Source: Rhodopseudomonas boonkerdii
GTDB taxonomy: Bacteria; Pseudomonadota; Alphaproteobacteria; Rhizobiales; Xanthobacteraceae
Length of the DNA: 64,000 nucleotides
Direction: 5' to 3'
Assembly (NCBI RefSeq): GCF_021184025.1
Contig: NZ_CP036537.1
Span: forward strand, 2,294,001-2,358,000
Part shown: in pieces, positions 63,498 to 64,000 of the stretch
How the letters are laid out: each line of letters opens with the position of its first letter
Position numbering within the stretch: the stretch's first letter is position 1
Notes under the pieces: model-generated
The model's database searches: none
What the model saw: only the letters and a program-made list of their open reading frames with translations
What the model was told of the DNA's origin: nothing
Made by a program: the position numbers and the translations under genes

Positions 63498-64000
63498 TCA
63501 CTCCGCGGCCTGACGCCGGGCGCCCGACAGCATCGCATCGAGGCGACCGCGAATGATGGTCTCCGCCTCATGCATGATGCGCGACACCAGTTCCTGGCAT
63601 GACGGGATGTCGTTGATCAGGCCCTGGACCTGGCCGGCCGACCAGATGCCGTCCTCGCTGTCGCCGGTGGAATAGACCAGCTTGCCGCGCGCGCCGGCGA
63701 CGAGATCCTTGATCTGTTCGAAGGTCGCGCCTTGCTTCTCCATCGCCACCACCTGCTGGCTCACCGCATTCTTGGCAACGCGCGAGGTGTTGCGCATGGT
63801 GCGGAAGATCAGGTCGGTGGCGCGCTCGTCATTGGCGACGATGCGCTCCTTCACCAGCTGATGGATCGGGCTTTCCTTGGTGCACATGAAGCGCGTGCCC
63901 ATGTTGATGCCCTCGGCGCCGAGCGCGAGTGCTGCGACAAGGCCGCGTCCGTCGCCGAAGCCGCCGGACGCAATCATCGGAATCTTGACCTTGTTGGCGG
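63498..64000 (-). CDS. Nitronate monooxygenase (NMO/2-nitropropane dioxygenase family), 5' truncated
   Basis: The gene runs off the right edge of the window; about 167 C-terminal residues are visible. IPMIASGGFGDGRGLVAALALGAEGINMGTRFMCTKESPIH is the FMN-phosphate-binding and catalytic region of nitronate monooxygenases, followed by GDSEDGIWSAGQVQGLIND, where the family closes the active site. It oxidises nitroalkanes or propionate-3-nitronate. Confidence 0.88.
   Translation of the reverse strand, partial: ANKVKIPMIASGGFGDGRGLVAALALGAEGINMGTRFMCTKESPIHQLVKERIVANDERATDLIFRTMRNTSRVAKNAVSQQVVAMEKQGATFEQIKDLVAGARGKLVYSTGDSEDGIWSAGQVQGLINDIPSCQELVSRIMHEAETIIRGRLDAMLSGARRQAAE

Overview
The window looks like a chromosomal segment of a GC-rich alphaproteobacterium of the Bradyrhizobiaceae type (Bradyrhizobium, Rhodopseudomonas, Afipia or Tardiphaga-like). 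The grounds are GC-rich third positions, a cycHJKL-type cytochrome c maturation operon, degP and glnE next to two-component genes, a gene-transfer-agent (GTA) cluster, and dispersed palindromic intergenic repeats typical of these genomes. No tRNA, rRNA, CRISPR array, integrase or transposase was seen.

Region 1 (1-21744) is a GTA-like, domesticated-prophage cluster. After a truncated metallophosphatase and two tiny genes come the prohead protease, major capsid protein, connector, head closure protein, tail terminator, major tail protein, two tail chaperone-type proteins, a very short tape measure, DUF2460, DUF2163 hub, NlpC/P60 peptidase, a 1280-residue tail-tip protein, a DUF2793 + C1q-like protein, a GH19 endolysin and a holin. 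Terminase and portal are not in the window. The order matches the Rhodobacter GTA gene series, but accessory genes are wedged into it. These are two polymorphic-toxin/immunity-like pairs (2006-3315 and 5411-6615), small secreted proteins and a trypsin-like protease on the opposite strand (4811-8308), a HicA/HicB-like pair with its own promoter (13590-14403), and many palindromic repeats. The two toxin-like proteins share an N-terminus of three 8-residue R-aromatic-x-R-P-D units plus a PAGxPxGGxW-type motif, and have different C-terminal nuclease-like domains. This is the most interesting system in the window.

Region 2 (21822-38189) is a two-component pair (likely FeuP/FeuQ), a lipoprotein and an unknown conserved protein. 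A 7.7 kb cluster follows, with a LysR regulator, an ABC importer, RutB, RutC, two RutD-like hydrolases and a quinone-oxidoreductase-like protein, but no RutA. Then comes the ccmI-ccmE-ccmF-ccmH (cycHJKL) operon.

Region 3 (38203-48433) is accessory: a GntR regulator with an amidohydrolase, a TctC-type binding protein with a carboxymuconolactone-decarboxylase-like protein, and a 4.7 kb segment (CsbD, GNAT acetyltransferase, multi-GAF hybrid kinase) bounded by 36-bp direct repeats. Its right repeat lies at the truncated end of paoB; paoA is intact and paoC is missing. An AraC regulator follows.

Region 4 (48734-64000) returns to core-like genes: degP, a response regulator and sensor kinase, and glnE. 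Next come a Vgb-like beta-propeller protein and a TonB-dependent siderophore receptor, each preceded by a TTAGA-N5-TCTAA-type dyad resembling the Irr iron-control element. A membrane PAS histidine kinase, an MDR oxidoreductase and a truncated nitronate monooxygenase complete the window.
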